The position numbers and the translations under genes were made by a program. The notes under the pieces are model-generated. The model worked only from the letters and a program-made list of their open reading frames with translations, made no database searches and was not told the origin of the DNA. Shown here piece by piece: positions 23,281-32,614 of a stretch of DNA of 64,000 nt (within the stretch, counting starts at the first letter, position 1; each line of letters begins with the position of its first letter). The stretch is from Gammaproteobacteria bacterium (GTDB lineage: Bacteria > Pseudomonadota > Gammaproteobacteria > Granulosicoccales > Granulosicoccaceae). Location of the stretch: NCBI GenBank assembly GCA_002746645.1, contig PDPU01000023.1, forward strand, positions 1 through 64,000. Direction: 5' to 3'.

Positions 23281-24957
23281 ATGGCTCACCTGACCGATAT
23301 CGAAATCGCCCGCGCGGCCAACAAGAAACCGATCCAGGAAGTCGGCGCGAAGCTTGGCATCGATGCCGAACACCTCCTGCCCTTCGGCCACGACAAGGCC
23401 AAGGTTTCCGCCGATTTCATCGAGGCGCAGAAGGATCGGCCCGACGGCAGGCTGATTCTCGTCACGGCCATCAACCCGACTCCGGCCGGTGAAGGCAAGA
23501 CCACCACCACGGTCGGCCTCGGCGATGGGCTCAATGCCATCGGCAAGAAGGCCGCAATATGCATCCGCGAAGCCTCGCTCGGCCCCTGCTTCGGCATGAA
23601 GGGTGGCGCTGCCGGTGGCGGCTACGCGCAGGTCGTGCCGATGGAAGACATGAACCTTCACTTCACGGGCGATTTTCACGCCATCACCTCGGCGCACAAT
23701 CTTCTGGCGGCGATGATCGACAACCACATCTACTGGGGCAACGCGCTCGAGATCGATTCGCGGCGCGTGGCCTGGCGCCGGGTGGTCGACATGAACGACC
23801 GGGCCCTGCGTCAGATCACCACCAGTCTCGGTGGCGCCACCAACGGCTTCCCGCGTGAAGCCGGTTTCGACATCACCGTGGCCTCGGAAGTCATGGCGAT
23901 TCTCTGTCTCGCCTCGGACATTCACGACCTCGAGAAGCGCCTCGGTGACATCATCGTCGCCTACCGCCGCGATCTGTCGCCCATCTACTGCCGCGATCTC
24001 AAGGCCGAAGGTGCCATGGCGGTGCTCCTGAAGGACGCCATCCAGCCGAATCTCGTGCAGACGCTCGAGAACAACCCGGCCTTCGTGCACGGCGGCCCCT
24101 TCGCGAACATCGCCCACGGCTGCAACTCGGTGGTAGCCACCACCACGGCGCTGAAGCTCGCTGACTACGTCGTGACCGAAGCCGGTTTCGGTGCCGACCT
24201 CGGTGCCGAGAAGTTCATGAACATCAAGTGCCGCAAGGCCGGTATCGCCCCTGATGCCGTGGTCATCGTGGCCACCGTACGTGCCATGAAGATGAACGGT
24301 GGTGTGGCCAAAGACGATCTGGGCGCGGAGAACGTCGAGGCCGTCAAGGCCGGTTGCGCCAACCTCGGGCGCCACATCGAGAACGTGAAATCCTTCGGTG
24401 TGCCGGCGGTGGTTGCAATCAACCATTTCGTGACCGATACCGATGCCGAGGTACAGGCCGTGAAGGACTACGTCGAATCGCTCGGCAGCGAAGCCATCGT
24501 CTGCCGGCACTGGGCGGAAGGTTCGAAAGGCACGGAGGAACTCGCCCGTCGCGTGGTCGAGATTGCCGATGCCGGCATGGCTCAGTTCAGTCCGCTCTAT
24601 CCCGACGACATGAACCTCTTCGACAAGATACAGACCATTGCCAAGCGCATCTACCGTGCCGATGAAGTGCTGGCCGATCAGAAGATCCGCGATCAGCTCC
24701 GTCAATGGGAGGAAGCGGGTTACGGCGAACTCCCTGTCTGCATGGCCAAGACCCAGTACAGCTTCACCACCGACCCGAATCGCCGCGGTGCCCCCACCGG
24801 CCACTCGCTGCCCTTGCGTGAAGTGCGCCTCTCGGCCGGAGCCGGCTTCATCGTCGTCATCTGCGGCGAAATCATGACCATGCCCGGTCTGCCGCGCCAG
24901 CCCGCCGCCGAGGTCATTCGCTTCAACGACGCGGGCGAGATCGAAGGGCTGTTCTGA
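23281..24957 (+). CDS. fhs: Formate--tetrahydrofolate ligase
   Basis: A 558-residue enzyme making 10-formyl-THF from formate, THF and ATP. Motifs: ATP-binding [39 protein letters not shown], the [15 protein letters not shown] signature and [13 protein letters not shown] at the end. Length is standard. Directly downstream of formate dehydrogenase, so formate can be oxidised for NADH or captured as a C1 unit from one locus. CTGTTCTGA is repeated just past its stop codon. Confidence 0.96.
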   Translation: MAHLTDIEIARAANKKPIQEVGAKLGIDAEHLLPFGHDKAKVSADFIEAQKDRPDGRLILVTAINPTPAGEGKTTTTVGLGDGLNAIGKKAAICIREASLGPCFGMKGGAAGGGYAQVVPMEDMNLHFTGDFHAITSAHNLLAAMIDNHIYWGNALEIDSRRVAWRRVVDMNDRALRQITTSLGGATNGFPREAGFDITVASEVMAILCLASDIHDLEKRLGDIIVAYRRDLSPIYCRDLKAEGAMAVLLKDAIQPNLVQTLENNPAFVHGGPFANIAHGCNSVVATTTALKLADYVVTEAGFGADLGAEKFMNIKCRKAGIAPDAVVIVATVRAMKMNGGVAKDDLGAENVEAVKAGCANLGRHIENVKSFGVPAVVAINHFVTDTDAEVQAVKDYVESLGSEAIVCRHWAEGSKGTEELARRVVEIADAGMAQFSPLYPDDMNLFDKIQTIAKRIYRADEVLADQKIRDQLRQWEEAGYGELPVCMAKTQYSFTTDPNRRGAPTGHSLPLREVRLSAGAGFIVVICGEIMTMPGLPRQPAAEVIRFNDAGEIEGLF

Positions 24958-25022
24958 CAAGAAACTGTTCTGATCGGTTTCACGATCGAATCCGCTGCAG
25001 CACAACTTCGGGGAACGCAGGC

Positions 25023-25667
25023 ATGAATGTCGAAAACTGGCTCGTATTCGCGTCGCTGATCACGCTTGCCTCGCTTTCCCCGGGGCCGAATGTGCTGCTC
25101 GTCGTGATGACCACGTTGCGGAGCGGGTTTCGCGGGGCCGTCTTCACCATTCTCGGCAACCTCATGGCGCTGTTCACGATCGCCCTCGCCGCCGCTCTGG
25201 GGGTCGGTCTGCTGTTGCAGACCGCTCCGGCAGCCTATGCGGTCATGAAGGTCGCCGGCGGACTCTACCTCGCCTGGATGGGTATCAAGCTGCTGCGGGC
25301 ATCGTTTCGCGAGCAGGATGCGTTGCCGATCGACGCCGACAGCGTGGTTCAGGGGCAGCCGTGCTCACGTGCGAACACCATGCTGAGCGCGATGCTGGTG
25401 TCATGGAGCAACCCGAAATCCATCCTGTTCCTGTCGGCTGTTTTCCCGGCCTTTCTCGACACGAACGCCTCCGTGCCGTTGCAGTTCGTGATCATGTTCG
25501 CGACGATCATCGGCATCGTCGGCACGATACACGGTGTCTATGCGGTTCTTGTTGCGCGATTTCGGAAGCGCCTCGCCGGACAGACATCGCGGCGCTGGCT
25601 GGCGCGCGTGAGTGGTGGCAGCTTTCTCGGCTTCGGGGTGTTGCTGGTGGCCGATGCCAGGCAGTGA
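25023..25667 (+). CDS. LysE-family amino-acid/metabolite exporter
   Basis: A 214-residue inner-membrane protein with six predicted helices and the LysE/RhtB start LASLSPGPNVLLVVMTTLRSG, plus SWSNPKSILFLSAVFPAFLD in the middle. Family members export amino acids or homoserine lactones; the substrate is not predictable. Stands alone 65 bases after fhs. Confidence 0.88.
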   Translation: MNVENWLVFASLITLASLSPGPNVLLVVMTTLRSGFRGAVFTILGNLMALFTIALAAALGVGLLLQTAPAAYAVMKVAGGLYLAWMGIKLLRASFREQDALPIDADSVVQGQPCSRANTMLSAMLVSWSNPKSILFLSAVFPAFLDTNASVPLQFVIMFATIIGIVGTIHGVYAVLVARFRKRLAGQTSRRWLARVSGGSFLGFGVLLVADARQ

Positions 25668-25801
25668 CGGGAGCTTGCCCTTTCAACCGCCGTCAGTCCA
25701 GTGATTCACTGCCACCGGCCCGATGGGCCGCTGTGCCCGCCCCCGCCGGCATGCCGCGGCACGACGGTGAACACGGAAGGCCCGACTCGGGCACGGAAGG
25801 C

Positions 25802-26692
25802 CTACCTGTCGATGAACTCCTCGCTGACGCCTTCCATGTCGACGGTTTCCGCCGGCAGGAAGGCACGCAGTGGCGCATCCTCCTTGAGCCGGAATTCGAT
25901 CATGGTACCGATCGTAACTTCGAGTTTTCGCCAGCTTTCGGCACAGCGGGACCGGCGTTCGGCGGGGTCGAGCACGGCCGGCAGCAGGTCTGCATGGCGT
26001 TCGGGATCGCTGCCGAGAATCCAGCAATACAGGGTTTCCTCGCGGATACGATACAGCGCGTGTGAGTGCCAGTAGTCGTTCAGCGGCCCATCGAGCTTCT
26101 GCGAGGCTTCGGCAAAGGCGGTGACGTCGGAAAACCACTGTTCGCCGCCGTTGGGCCAGCCACGGATCATGATCCAGCTTGACAGCGCTTCGACCGCCGC
26201 GTCCTCGTCCTCGCTGCCCTCGCCGATCAGCGCATGGCCAAGGAGATGATAGAGTGTGTACTCGTAGACATCGAGCCCGCGCGCGAGTGCTTCGTGCTCC
26301 TCACCCTCGTCCACCAATTCCGCCTGCGCACGTACGGCATCGGCAAAATAGCTGTGCGGCAGGGTGATCGTTCTGGATGCGTCATCGTATGTCGGCACTC
26401 CCTCCCCGCCGAACACCACATCGAGCGTGGGGTCGAAATCGAAATTCTCGTTCAGCAGGGTCAGGAAGTCGCCCGTCACGCCACTGTCACCGAGGTAGTC
26501 GGCGAGCTGCTTGCCGAGCGAGTCCTGCGAATCGACGAAGCGAAGATTGATGTCGGCTGAAATGATGCTCGTGGCCAGGGTCAGAGCGGCGGCAAGGATC
26601 AGACTCGGCACACGCTTCGCCGCCGCATTCCATGCACCACGCCGTGCATCACTCGATACAACACGCCGTTCATCATGAATTGTGTCGGTCAT
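25802..26692 (-). CDS. DUF4344-like membrane-anchored protein, metal-site glutamate lost
   Basis: A 296-residue protein with an N-terminal membrane anchor (VPSLILAAALTLATSII) and an extracytoplasmic domain. YEYTLYHLLGHALIGE followed by EDEDAAVEALSSWIMI matches the pattern of DUF4344 putative metallopeptidases (H-E-x-G-H-A then a downstream E-D-x-A), but the expected Glu after the first His is Leu (HLLGH). It therefore looks like an inactive member, assuming the family assignment is right. ATG 26692 with AGGGAA upstream; start overlaps the end of the upstream pseudouridine synthase gene by 20 bases. Confidence 0.65.
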   Translation of the reverse strand: MTDTIHDERRVVSSDARRGAWNAAAKRVPSLILAAALTLATSIISADINLRFVDSQDSLGKQLADYLGDSGVTGDFLTLLNENFDFDPTLDVVFGGEGVPTYDDASRTITLPHSYFADAVRAQAELVDEGEEHEALARGLDVYEYTLYHLLGHALIGEGSEDEDAAVEALSSWIMIRGWPNGGEQWFSDVTAFAEASQKLDGPLNDYWHSHALYRIREETLYCWILGSDPERHADLLPAVLDPAERRSRCAESWRKLEVTIGTMIEFRLKEDAPLRAFLPAETVDMEGVSEEFIDR

Positions 26693-27554
26693 CGCCAGGT
26701 TCCCTTCTGCTGTTGCGTGTTGATGGTTGCGAGCTGAGCCGCAGTTGCGATCCGTTGATGTGCCGAAACCCAAGGCATTCGGCATGCAGATACAGTCGGG
26801 CGATCGTGGCATCGTCCTCGGTGCCGGTGCCGGTGCCGGTGCCGGTGCCGGTGATTGCGTCCGCGCATTCCCGGCGGCCGTAGAGCCGATCTCCGAGAAT
26901 CGGATTGTCGAGCCCGAGCGGATGCGCGGCGTGCACGCGAAGCTGGTGCGTACGGCCGCTCAGGGGGATGAAACTGACCGCTCTCGGGCCATTCCAGAGA
27001 CTATCGGCCGACGGCGACGTGGTTGCAGGTTCCGGCCATCGTCGCGACCAGAGTGTCGTTGCCGCCTTGCCATGCGTCTTGCAGACGATCTGTCGAGGGC
27101 GGTTGTCGACATCAAGCCGCAACGGCAGGTGAATCGCACCATCGCGGCCCGCAGGCTCGTGTTCGAGTACCGCACGGTAGCGCTTGACGACCTTGCGCCG
27201 TTCGAACTGCTGTTGCAGATGCCTGTGCGCGGCCTTGTGGCGGGCAAGCACCATGAGTCCCGAGGTGTCCATGTCGAGCCGGTGGACAAGTACCGGGCCG
27301 CTGACCCCGTCAATACCGTCGAGCACGCGCGCGTGCACGGAATCCCGAAGGGTTCTGCCGGGTTGCGAGAGCAGCCCCGCAGGTTTGTCCACGACAAGGT
27401 AGTCGTCGTCCTCGTACACGATCCAGAGCGCCGCGCCAGCGTGCCAGTAACCATGAGCCGACTCGATTGAATGCGTACTCGAGGCTACGTCGCCTAGTGA
27501 ATTCAACGATGGTCCATTCCCGAAACGCCGCGTCGGCGCGACCTCGCCCGCCAT
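26673..27554 (-). CDS. RluA-family pseudouridine synthase
   Basis: A 293-residue protein with the RluA/RluD catalytic motif HRLDMDTSGLMVLA (catalytic Asp94), DYLVVDKPAGLLSQPG before it and SGRTHQLRVHAAHPLG after it. There is no S4 domain, so it is closest to RluA, which modifies 23S rRNA and tRNA; the exact target is uncertain. A Gly-Thr repeat insert (encoded by 26821-26850) sits just after the LYGRRE segment. First gene of a two-gene unit with the DUF4344-like protein. Confidence 0.88.
   Translation of the reverse strand: MAGEVAPTRRFGNGPSLNSLGDVASSTHSIESAHGYWHAGAALWIVYEDDDYLVVDKPAGLLSQPGRTLRDSVHARVLDGIDGVSGPVLVHRLDMDTSGLMVLARHKAAHRHLQQQFERRKVVKRYRAVLEHEPAGRDGAIHLPLRLDVDNRPRQIVCKTHGKAATTLWSRRWPEPATTSPSADSLWNGPRAVSFIPLSGRTHQLRVHAAHPLGLDNPILGDRLYGRRECADAITGTGTGTGTGTEDDATIARLYLHAECLGFRHINGSQLRLSSQPSTRNSRREPGDDRHNS
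26821..26850 (+). repeat. Hexanucleotide microsatellite in the pseudouridine synthase gene
   Basis: Five perfect copies of GTGCCG followed by GTG, encoding alternating Gly-Thr on the minus strand. Because the unit is six bases, copy changes keep the frame. Confidence 0.9.
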
Positions 27555-27584
27555 TCTGACACAGACAACGGCACCGTTAGCATG

Positions 27585-27950
27585 CTATCGACGACGCCGT
27601 GCCAGTTCCACTTCGAGTTCCGCCACGCGGCACTGCAACAGCAGGAAATCACGATGCACGTTCATGAGCTGATCGCGGACATCACCCTGCCAATCGGTAA
27701 GAAAGCGCCCGAGTCGTTCGAGAACGTCACGTCGTGACCTGTCGTCCAGCGCGTTCAGGGCAGTCAGATCAAGCGTGTGCGTGGACGGGTTGGGCGGCGC
27801 CGGATAGCGCGCCAGCGTGTCCTTTGCCATTTGCGCCCAGCGTGTGGCCACGTCCTCGTCCGGGTGTTCGGCAATCGCCGATTCAACCAGCTGCATCAGC
27901 AGGCGCCGATGCGCGGTTGCGGCGTTGGGCATCTCATGAACCGTTCCCAC
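27585..27950 (-). CDS. Conserved-looking hypothetical protein
   Basis: A 121-residue, cytoplasmic, mostly helical protein. RRLLMQLVESAIAEHPDEDV and RDVLERLGRFLTDWQGDVRD are amphipathic, and the end VAELEVELARRRR suggests a short coiled coil. No signal, no motif I recognise. GTG 27950 or ATG 27932 as start. Lies 30 bases upstream of the pseudouridine synthase gene on the same strand, so it may head that operon. Confidence 0.6.
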   Translation of the reverse strand: MGTVHEMPNAATAHRRLLMQLVESAIAEHPDEDVATRWAQMAKDTLARYPAPPNPSTHTLDLTALNALDDRSRRDVLERLGRFLTDWQGDVRDQLMNVHRDFLLLQCRVAELEVELARRRR

Positions 27951-28197
27951 AGCGTGCTCTCTTTCTCGTTGTCACTGGACGTGAATAATTGGTCTGCCAG
28001 ACTCTACCGATTCACGATCCCATGCTCTCGACACGATCACAATGACGAAAATACCAGGTTGTTGACAGTTTCTGACGACTGAACGACAAACCTGTTGTCG
28101 AGGGATCGTCTAGAGTCTCTTCTGCTGCGGGCAGGGACAAGCCCTTGCAAACCGTGGCGAATCCACCGTTCCCGAAAAACAACAACCGACTACGCCA

Positions 28198-30240
28198 ATG
28201 ACACTGCCACGCCATCCGCGCCTCCTTCCGGCCGTCGCTCTGAGTCTGCTGCTCGCTGCCTGCGGTGGCTCATCCGATTCCACAAGCCCCGCAAACGGCG
28301 GCACGTCCGGCGACGGCAGTGGCAACGACACGACAGGTTCGGCCAATGGCGGCAGTACGGGAACCGGCGCGGATGCCGGCAACGACGACCCCGGTGGTGT
28401 GACCGGCGGTGCGACCGGTGGCGAGACGGGCAGCGGAACGGGTGCGGGCGGCAGTGGCACCTCGGCCAGCAGCCTCACGCCCTTGCCCGAACCACCGCTG
28501 ACACCAGCCCCGGGCCCCGACAGCGAACCTGTCGTGTCGCGCGATCCGGTCAGCACCGTCACCGAATTCTTTCTGGTGCGGGATCCTGCGCCGCGCATCA
28601 TCGACACAGGCGACGCCCTCACCGATGCGGATTTCGAAGCAGGCCCCCTCGAGCCTGTTGTCTACCATCTCGCAGAGGCCGACAGCAGCGACAACAACCC
28701 ACCCTACTTCGATGGCCTCGGCGATGTCGAAGCGGTCGCGGGGCAATGGCTCGAAGTGCTCTATCGGCCACGGGATGACGATGGCGGGCTTCCCGGCATG
28801 TTCCCCGATGCTCTCCCTGACGGCGCCCAGTTCAATGACAACTACGACGGTACCAAGACCTTTCGCTGGCGCCCGATGCAGCCTGACGTCGGTGTCAGCG
28901 AATTCACGGTCACGGCCATCGATCCGGCCGACCCGCAGTACCGCGTCGAACACACCATCCGCATTCGCGTCAGCATGCCGGCCGATCCGAGCACGATCCC
29001 GAACATCAAGCCGTCGCTCAATCAGGTGCGTGCGCGTACCGTCCGCGTGAACGATCCGGTGGTGGTGTATCTCAAGGCCAACGACGCCAACGGCACCACG
29101 CCCATCATCGAAGTGCCCGAGGCGCCGCCGGGTGCGACGCTGGTGCCGCACTATCTGTATCCCGAAATTGCCATCCTGCGGTTCATCCCGCAGCACACGG
29201 GCGTCTACACGATCACCGCACGCGCGACCGACGCCGTCGACGCTTCCCTGACCAGCGAATACACCTTCGAACTCGAAGCACTCGACGAGGCGGCCTTCGA
29301 CCACCCGGGCTCGCGGCTCCGCGCGCTCGCTTCGGCACGCGGACTGCTGATCGGCTACGCCTCGCTCCTCGACTTCTACCATCAGCCCGATGGTGCGATC
29401 TACGGCGAAGTCGCGGCCCGGGAATTCAACTTCGTGAGTTCCGAGAATGATCTCAAGATGGATCGAGTCAATCCGCTGCCCGGAAAATACCGCTGGGCGG
29501 CCGCCGACAACCTCGTACGCTTCGCGCATGCTCGCCGCATGGCGGTGCACGGGCACACGCTGATCTGGCACCGCCAGCTGCCGGGCTGGGTCCGACGCTC
29601 GGCGCCCGAAGACCGGGAAATCCACATGCGCGAATACATCGATCGGGTGCTGAAGCGCTACCGTGACGACATTCTCTTCTGGGATGTGGTCAACGAGGCG
29701 TTCGAGGAGGACGGTACCTACCGCCACTCGACCTGGTACGAAGGAATGGGAGAAAGCTACATCGACACCGCCTTTCTTCAGGCTCGTGCGAGTGCTCCGA
29801 ACGCCACGCTCATCTACAACGACTTCGACGTTGCCTGGTTCGGCCCGAAGGCCGACGGCATGTTCGAGATGCTGCAGGGTCTGAAGGATCGGCAGATCCC
29901 GATCGACGGCGTCGGTTTCCAGATGCACATCGACAGTGATTTCGATCGCTTCGACGAGGTTGCGGCCAACTTCCAGCGTGCCGCCGATCTCGATCTCGAC
30001 ATCTACGTCACCGAACTCGATGTGGGCATCGTGGGCGGTACCGACCTCGACGATCAGGCAGAGGTGTATCGAAAAGTGCTGTCGACCTGCCTTGAGCAGC
30101 CACGCTGCAAGGCCTTTCAGACCTGGGGTTTCACCGACCTCTATTCGTGGATCCGCGAGCGCGACCCGCTGATCTTCGACGAAGACTACCAGGTGAAGCC
30201 GGCCTACGACGCCCTGCAGCAACGGCTGAGCGAGAACTGA
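28198..30240 (+). CDS. GH10 endo-1,4-beta-xylanase lipoprotein
   Basis: A 680-residue lipoprotein: signal with lipobox LLAAC (Cys22), a Gly/Ser/Thr linker to about residue 100, one or two Ig/cadherin-like domains (about 150-365), and a GH10 barrel (about 370-680). GH10 landmarks are NFVSSENDLKMDRVNPLPG, MAVHGHTLIWHRQLPGWV, the acid/base glutamate in FWDVVNEAF (about E499) and the nucleophile in VTELDV (about E606), plus FQTWGFTDLYSWI. It should hydrolyse xylan or related glycans at the cell surface. The 250-base region upstream is non-coding. Confidence 0.93.
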   Translation: MTLPRHPRLLPAVALSLLLAACGGSSDSTSPANGGTSGDGSGNDTTGSANGGSTGTGADAGNDDPGGVTGGATGGETGSGTGAGGSGTSASSLTPLPEPPLTPAPGPDSEPVVSRDPVSTVTEFFLVRDPAPRIIDTGDALTDADFEAGPLEPVVYHLAEADSSDNNPPYFDGLGDVEAVAGQWLEVLYRPRDDDGGLPGMFPDALPDGAQFNDNYDGTKTFRWRPMQPDVGVSEFTVTAIDPADPQYRVEHTIRIRVSMPADPSTIPNIKPSLNQVRARTVRVNDPVVVYLKANDANGTTPIIEVPEAPPGATLVPHYLYPEIAILRFIPQHTGVYTITARATDAVDASLTSEYTFELEALDEAAFDHPGSRLRALASARGLLIGYASLLDFYHQPDGAIYGEVAAREFNFVSSENDLKMDRVNPLPGKYRWAAADNLVRFAHARRMAVHGHTLIWHRQLPGWVRRSAPEDREIHMREYIDRVLKRYRDDILFWDVVNEAFEEDGTYRHSTWYEGMGESYIDTAFLQARASAPNATLIYNDFDVAWFGPKADGMFEMLQGLKDRQIPIDGVGFQMHIDSDFDRFDEVAANFQRAADLDLDIYVTELDVGIVGGTDLDDQAEVYRKVLSTCLEQPRCKAFQTWGFTDLYSWIRERDPLIFDEDYQVKPAYDALQQRLSEN

Positions 30241-30266
30241 TCAGCAACCGCGCGTCAGGGCCGGAA

Positions 30267-30821
30267 TCAGGCCAGCGCTTCGGAGCCGTGCGAGGCACCC
30301 CGCGTACGCACCAGCACGTACAGCGACGCGGCGAGCAGCAACAGGAACCAGGCCAGCGACCACACGGCCATGCTGAAACCGAGGAAGACCCAGTCGATTT
30401 CGGCGCAGTTGCCGTCGCCCTGGAAAAGCAGCTTGACGGTTTCGAACAGCGGCTTGTTTTCGATCCAGTACGCAAGCCCGGGGCCGCATTCAGGCACCTT
30501 GTCGGGCGGCAGGTGCTGCAGCCAGATCTGACGCCCCGCAGTCACGATGCCACCGATGGCGCTGAGTGCCGAGAGAACCGCCAGCACGCGCTGCATGCCC
30601 ACGCGGGTGTAGGTGAAGATGCCGAACATGGCGAAGATGCCGACACCGACGTAGAAGGCGCGCTGCGTCAGACACAGTGGGCACGGATCGTAGTACAGGA
30701 CGTACTGTGCGTAGAGCCCGTAACTCATGAGGCCAACGACGGAAATGAAACAGAACAGCCAGGTAAGGCGACGAGCGGCCGGGTTGCCTGATGTATCGAA
30801 TAAACGCGCGAAATCGCTCAT
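30267..30821 (-). CDS. dsbB: Disulfide bond formation protein DsbB
   Basis: A 184-residue inner-membrane protein with four helices. It has the quinone-linked C-x-x-C pair CPLC (Cys47, Cys50) after the first helix and the second periplasmic pair Cys112 and Cys139 (VPECGPG, GDGNCAEI) that reoxidises DsbA. Length and spacing are normal. Stands alone, convergent with the xylanase gene. Confidence 0.93.
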   Translation of the reverse strand: MSDFARLFDTSGNPAARRLTWLFCFISVVGLMSYGLYAQYVLYYDPCPLCLTQRAFYVGVGIFAMFGIFTYTRVGMQRVLAVLSALSAIGGIVTAGRQIWLQHLPPDKVPECGPGLAYWIENKPLFETVKLLFQGDGNCAEIDWVFLGFSMAVWSLAWFLLLLAASLYVLVRTRGASHGSEALA

Positions 30822-30986
30822 GGTGAAAGGTCAGGAATCAGTGAACAGGGCCGGTAACGAGCGTCCTGCCTCGGCCGGCCGAAAAAAACGGCGATACGAA
30901 CCCACAGGCGCCGCACTGCCTGCAGATCCAATTGGTCGACAGGGAACTACACTTGGAGTTCCATCACGATCCAGCTTTCCTGCTCC

Positions 30987-31289
30987 ATGGACTTCATCGA
31001 TACCATCCTGCATGTCTGGCACGAGTTCATGCAGTTCAAGTTTGCCCGTGAAACCCTCATGGTTGTCGGTGCGCTGCTGTTCGTGTTTTCCGCCTGGAGC
31101 ATCCTCAAGGCAAGCCTGCGGTTGCTGATCTGGGTAATGATGATGGCCGTCGGTGTCATGGCCTTTTCCTACGGCCTCAATGAAACCACCTACGACGTTC
31201 CGCTTGCCGGGGTCAGCGACCTGAACGACCTCCGCGGATACATGTCGCTTGACACCCTGCGGCTCCTGTGCGCGCGTCTGCCCGAATGA
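30987..31289 (+). CDS. Small membrane protein, unknown
   Basis: A 100-residue protein with two hydrophobic segments (TLMVVGALLFVFSAWSIL and LRLLIWVMMMAVGVMAFSYG) and polar ends. ATG 30987 follows a reasonable spacer. No family recognised. Its stop is 24 bases from the end of the next, convergent gene. Confidence 0.6.
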   Translation: MDFIDTILHVWHEFMQFKFARETLMVVGALLFVFSAWSILKASLRLLIWVMMMAVGVMAFSYGLNETTYDVPLAGVSDLNDLRGYMSLDTLRLLCARLPE

Positions 31290-31312
31290 CTTCAGGAATG
31301 GATGCCGCGCCA

Positions 31313-31660
31313 TCAGTGCAACTGGAAATCATCGATGAAATAGCGGCCACCTTTCAGCGCGATGGTGGCGATGGCCATGATGTCGCCCTCGGCCGCCTCG
31401 AAGTACTGATTCCAGACGAGCGTGAAGGCCTTCGGTTTCCGGAATATGGCAATGAGTTCGCGCGCGCCGGGACGGCCCCAGTGACGCTGCTCGGCGAGCA
31501 TGTTCTGGAAGGTGTCGTCGGACAGCACACTCTTGAGATCGACCGAGAACTGCTGGCTCATCGCGCGGTAGTCACGATGGGCAAGGCCCAGCATGACCTC
31601 GTCCATCATCGGTTCGGCGATACGGATGATCTCGGCGTCGTCGAGTTCGAGCAGGCTCAT
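31313..31660 (-). CDS. Small cytoplasmic protein, SnoaL/DUF3887-like fold possible
   Basis: A 115-residue protein without signal or membrane segment. The pattern PMMDEVMLGLAHRDYRAMSQ, then DDTFQNMLAEQ and a C-terminal series of strands (KAFTLVWNQYFEAAEGDIMA, IALKGGRYFIDDFQLH) is compatible with a small cone-shaped alpha-beta domain as in DUF3887/NTF2-like proteins. That is only a fold impression. Monocistronic. Confidence 0.55.
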   Translation of the reverse strand: MSLLELDDAEIIRIAEPMMDEVMLGLAHRDYRAMSQQFSVDLKSVLSDDTFQNMLAEQRHWGRPGARELIAIFRKPKAFTLVWNQYFEAAEGDIMAIATIALKGGRYFIDDFQLH

Positions 31661-31792
31661 GAGTGCTGAGTGGTCATGTCTGATCCATTCAGTCTATGTT
31701 AACCGCTTGTGACGTGTCTGCAGTTTCCCTTTGCCGACGCCGGAGGCCTGCGTCCCCGGCCGTTCGTGGTTCGTGCAACGAAGCCGGTGGCC

Positions 31793-32008
31793 TCAGCCGT
31801 GTTTCTTGCCCTCGCGATAGCCGCGGTACCACTCGCTCTCCAGCGCTTCGGTGGCAAAGTAGGAATAGTGACAGTTGCGCGGTGTCGTCCCATTGGTCGC
31901 CGCTTCCTCGCCGGCCATGCGAGCCAGTTCGGGCGACACCTTGCTGAGGGGTTTTGACGCCTCTGAGATGACGGTATTGAGGCCGACAAAATCGAAGGTG
32001 TGGGACAT
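31793..32008 (-). CDS. 71-residue hypothetical protein
   Basis: ATG 32008 with GGAG eight bases upstream opens SHTFDFVGLNTVISEASKPL; the end is HYSYFATEALESEWYRGYRE and a basic GKKHG. The W-Y-R-G-Y-R-E-G-K end vaguely recalls ribosome-modulation-factor-type tails, but I would not assign it. The longer frame back to 32362 is low quality and is not used. Confidence 0.5.
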   Translation of the reverse strand: MSHTFDFVGLNTVISEASKPLSKVSPELARMAGEEAATNGTTPRNCHYSYFATEALESEWYRGYREGKKHG

Positions 32009-32324
32009 CGAGGAAACTCCGGGCTTGGTTGTAGTCAGACGGATGCCAACCGACGGAGCGTCAGCAGCAAGGCCTTTCGAGGCCACATCCGGAAAGCGAC
32101 AGTAGCAAAGGCCATCGCCCATCGGCCTCGACTGGTTCGCATTACCACTCGTGTTTTCCCGAATGCGTGATGCACGACGGCTTTCGTCGTGTCCTGAACA
32201 CGGCAGGCGGGCCTGGAGCAGGCGGGCCTGGAATGCCGTCCGTCCCTGGGCGCCTCGTGCTGGCTGTCGGACGAATCGCGAGCTGAAGGGCCACGCGCGG
32301 GTCATGGCGATGATCTCCGTTCGC
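32009..32324. other. Gene-free spacer
   Basis: About 316 bases with no convincing gene on either strand. GGCGGGCCTGGA is repeated around 32207-32232 (a short tandem duplication). It separates the 71-residue gene from the antitoxin remnant. Confidence 0.5.
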
Positions 32325-32496
32325 TCAGTCCTCGAAGGCATCTTTCGGCATCGGCGGCACATCCGGTGCCTGCTCCAGAAACCGGGTCAGGTCGCCGCGC
32401 TTCGCCATCCTCCTGCGCCAGACGCGTCGCCGTCTCCTTGAGCGACTGCGGCAGTTGCAGCGGGTATTTGTAGTGGAAGTGGTTGCGCGGGAGCAC
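32325..32496 (-). pseudogene. Ribbon-helix-helix (HicB/CopG-type) antitoxin remnant
   Basis: From ATG 32496 the frame encodes HFHYKYPLQLPQSLKETATR and LAQEDG, the typical beginning of HicB/CopG-like DNA-binding antitoxins. The expected continuation (V-S-L-N-Q-x-I) is missing. Instead another frame provides MAKRGDLTRFLEQAPDVPPM and a stop at 32325, which resembles the end of such proteins. So an internal deletion with frameshift removed the second RHH helix. No toxin gene is adjacent. Confidence 0.55.
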
Positions 32497-32614
32497 TTTG
32501 CGCTATGCTCCGCCTGCCCCGTGCCGAAGCGCTCGATTCGCCTGCTGACCTGTACGGCCACTGCTGGCGGGCGCCATTTCCCCGAAACGTTGCCCCGAGG
32601 TTTCTCCTGCCCTC

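Noticed and set aside
26821..26850. Phase-variable repeat in the pseudouridine synthase gene
   Set aside because: The unit is six bases, so gains and losses keep the frame and cannot switch the gene off.
28120..28197. GCAAACC with nearby stem suggested a cyclic-di-GMP (GEMM) riboswitch before the xylanase gene
   Set aside because: The second conserved half of the aptamer and the tetraloop receptor are not there; one short match is not enough.
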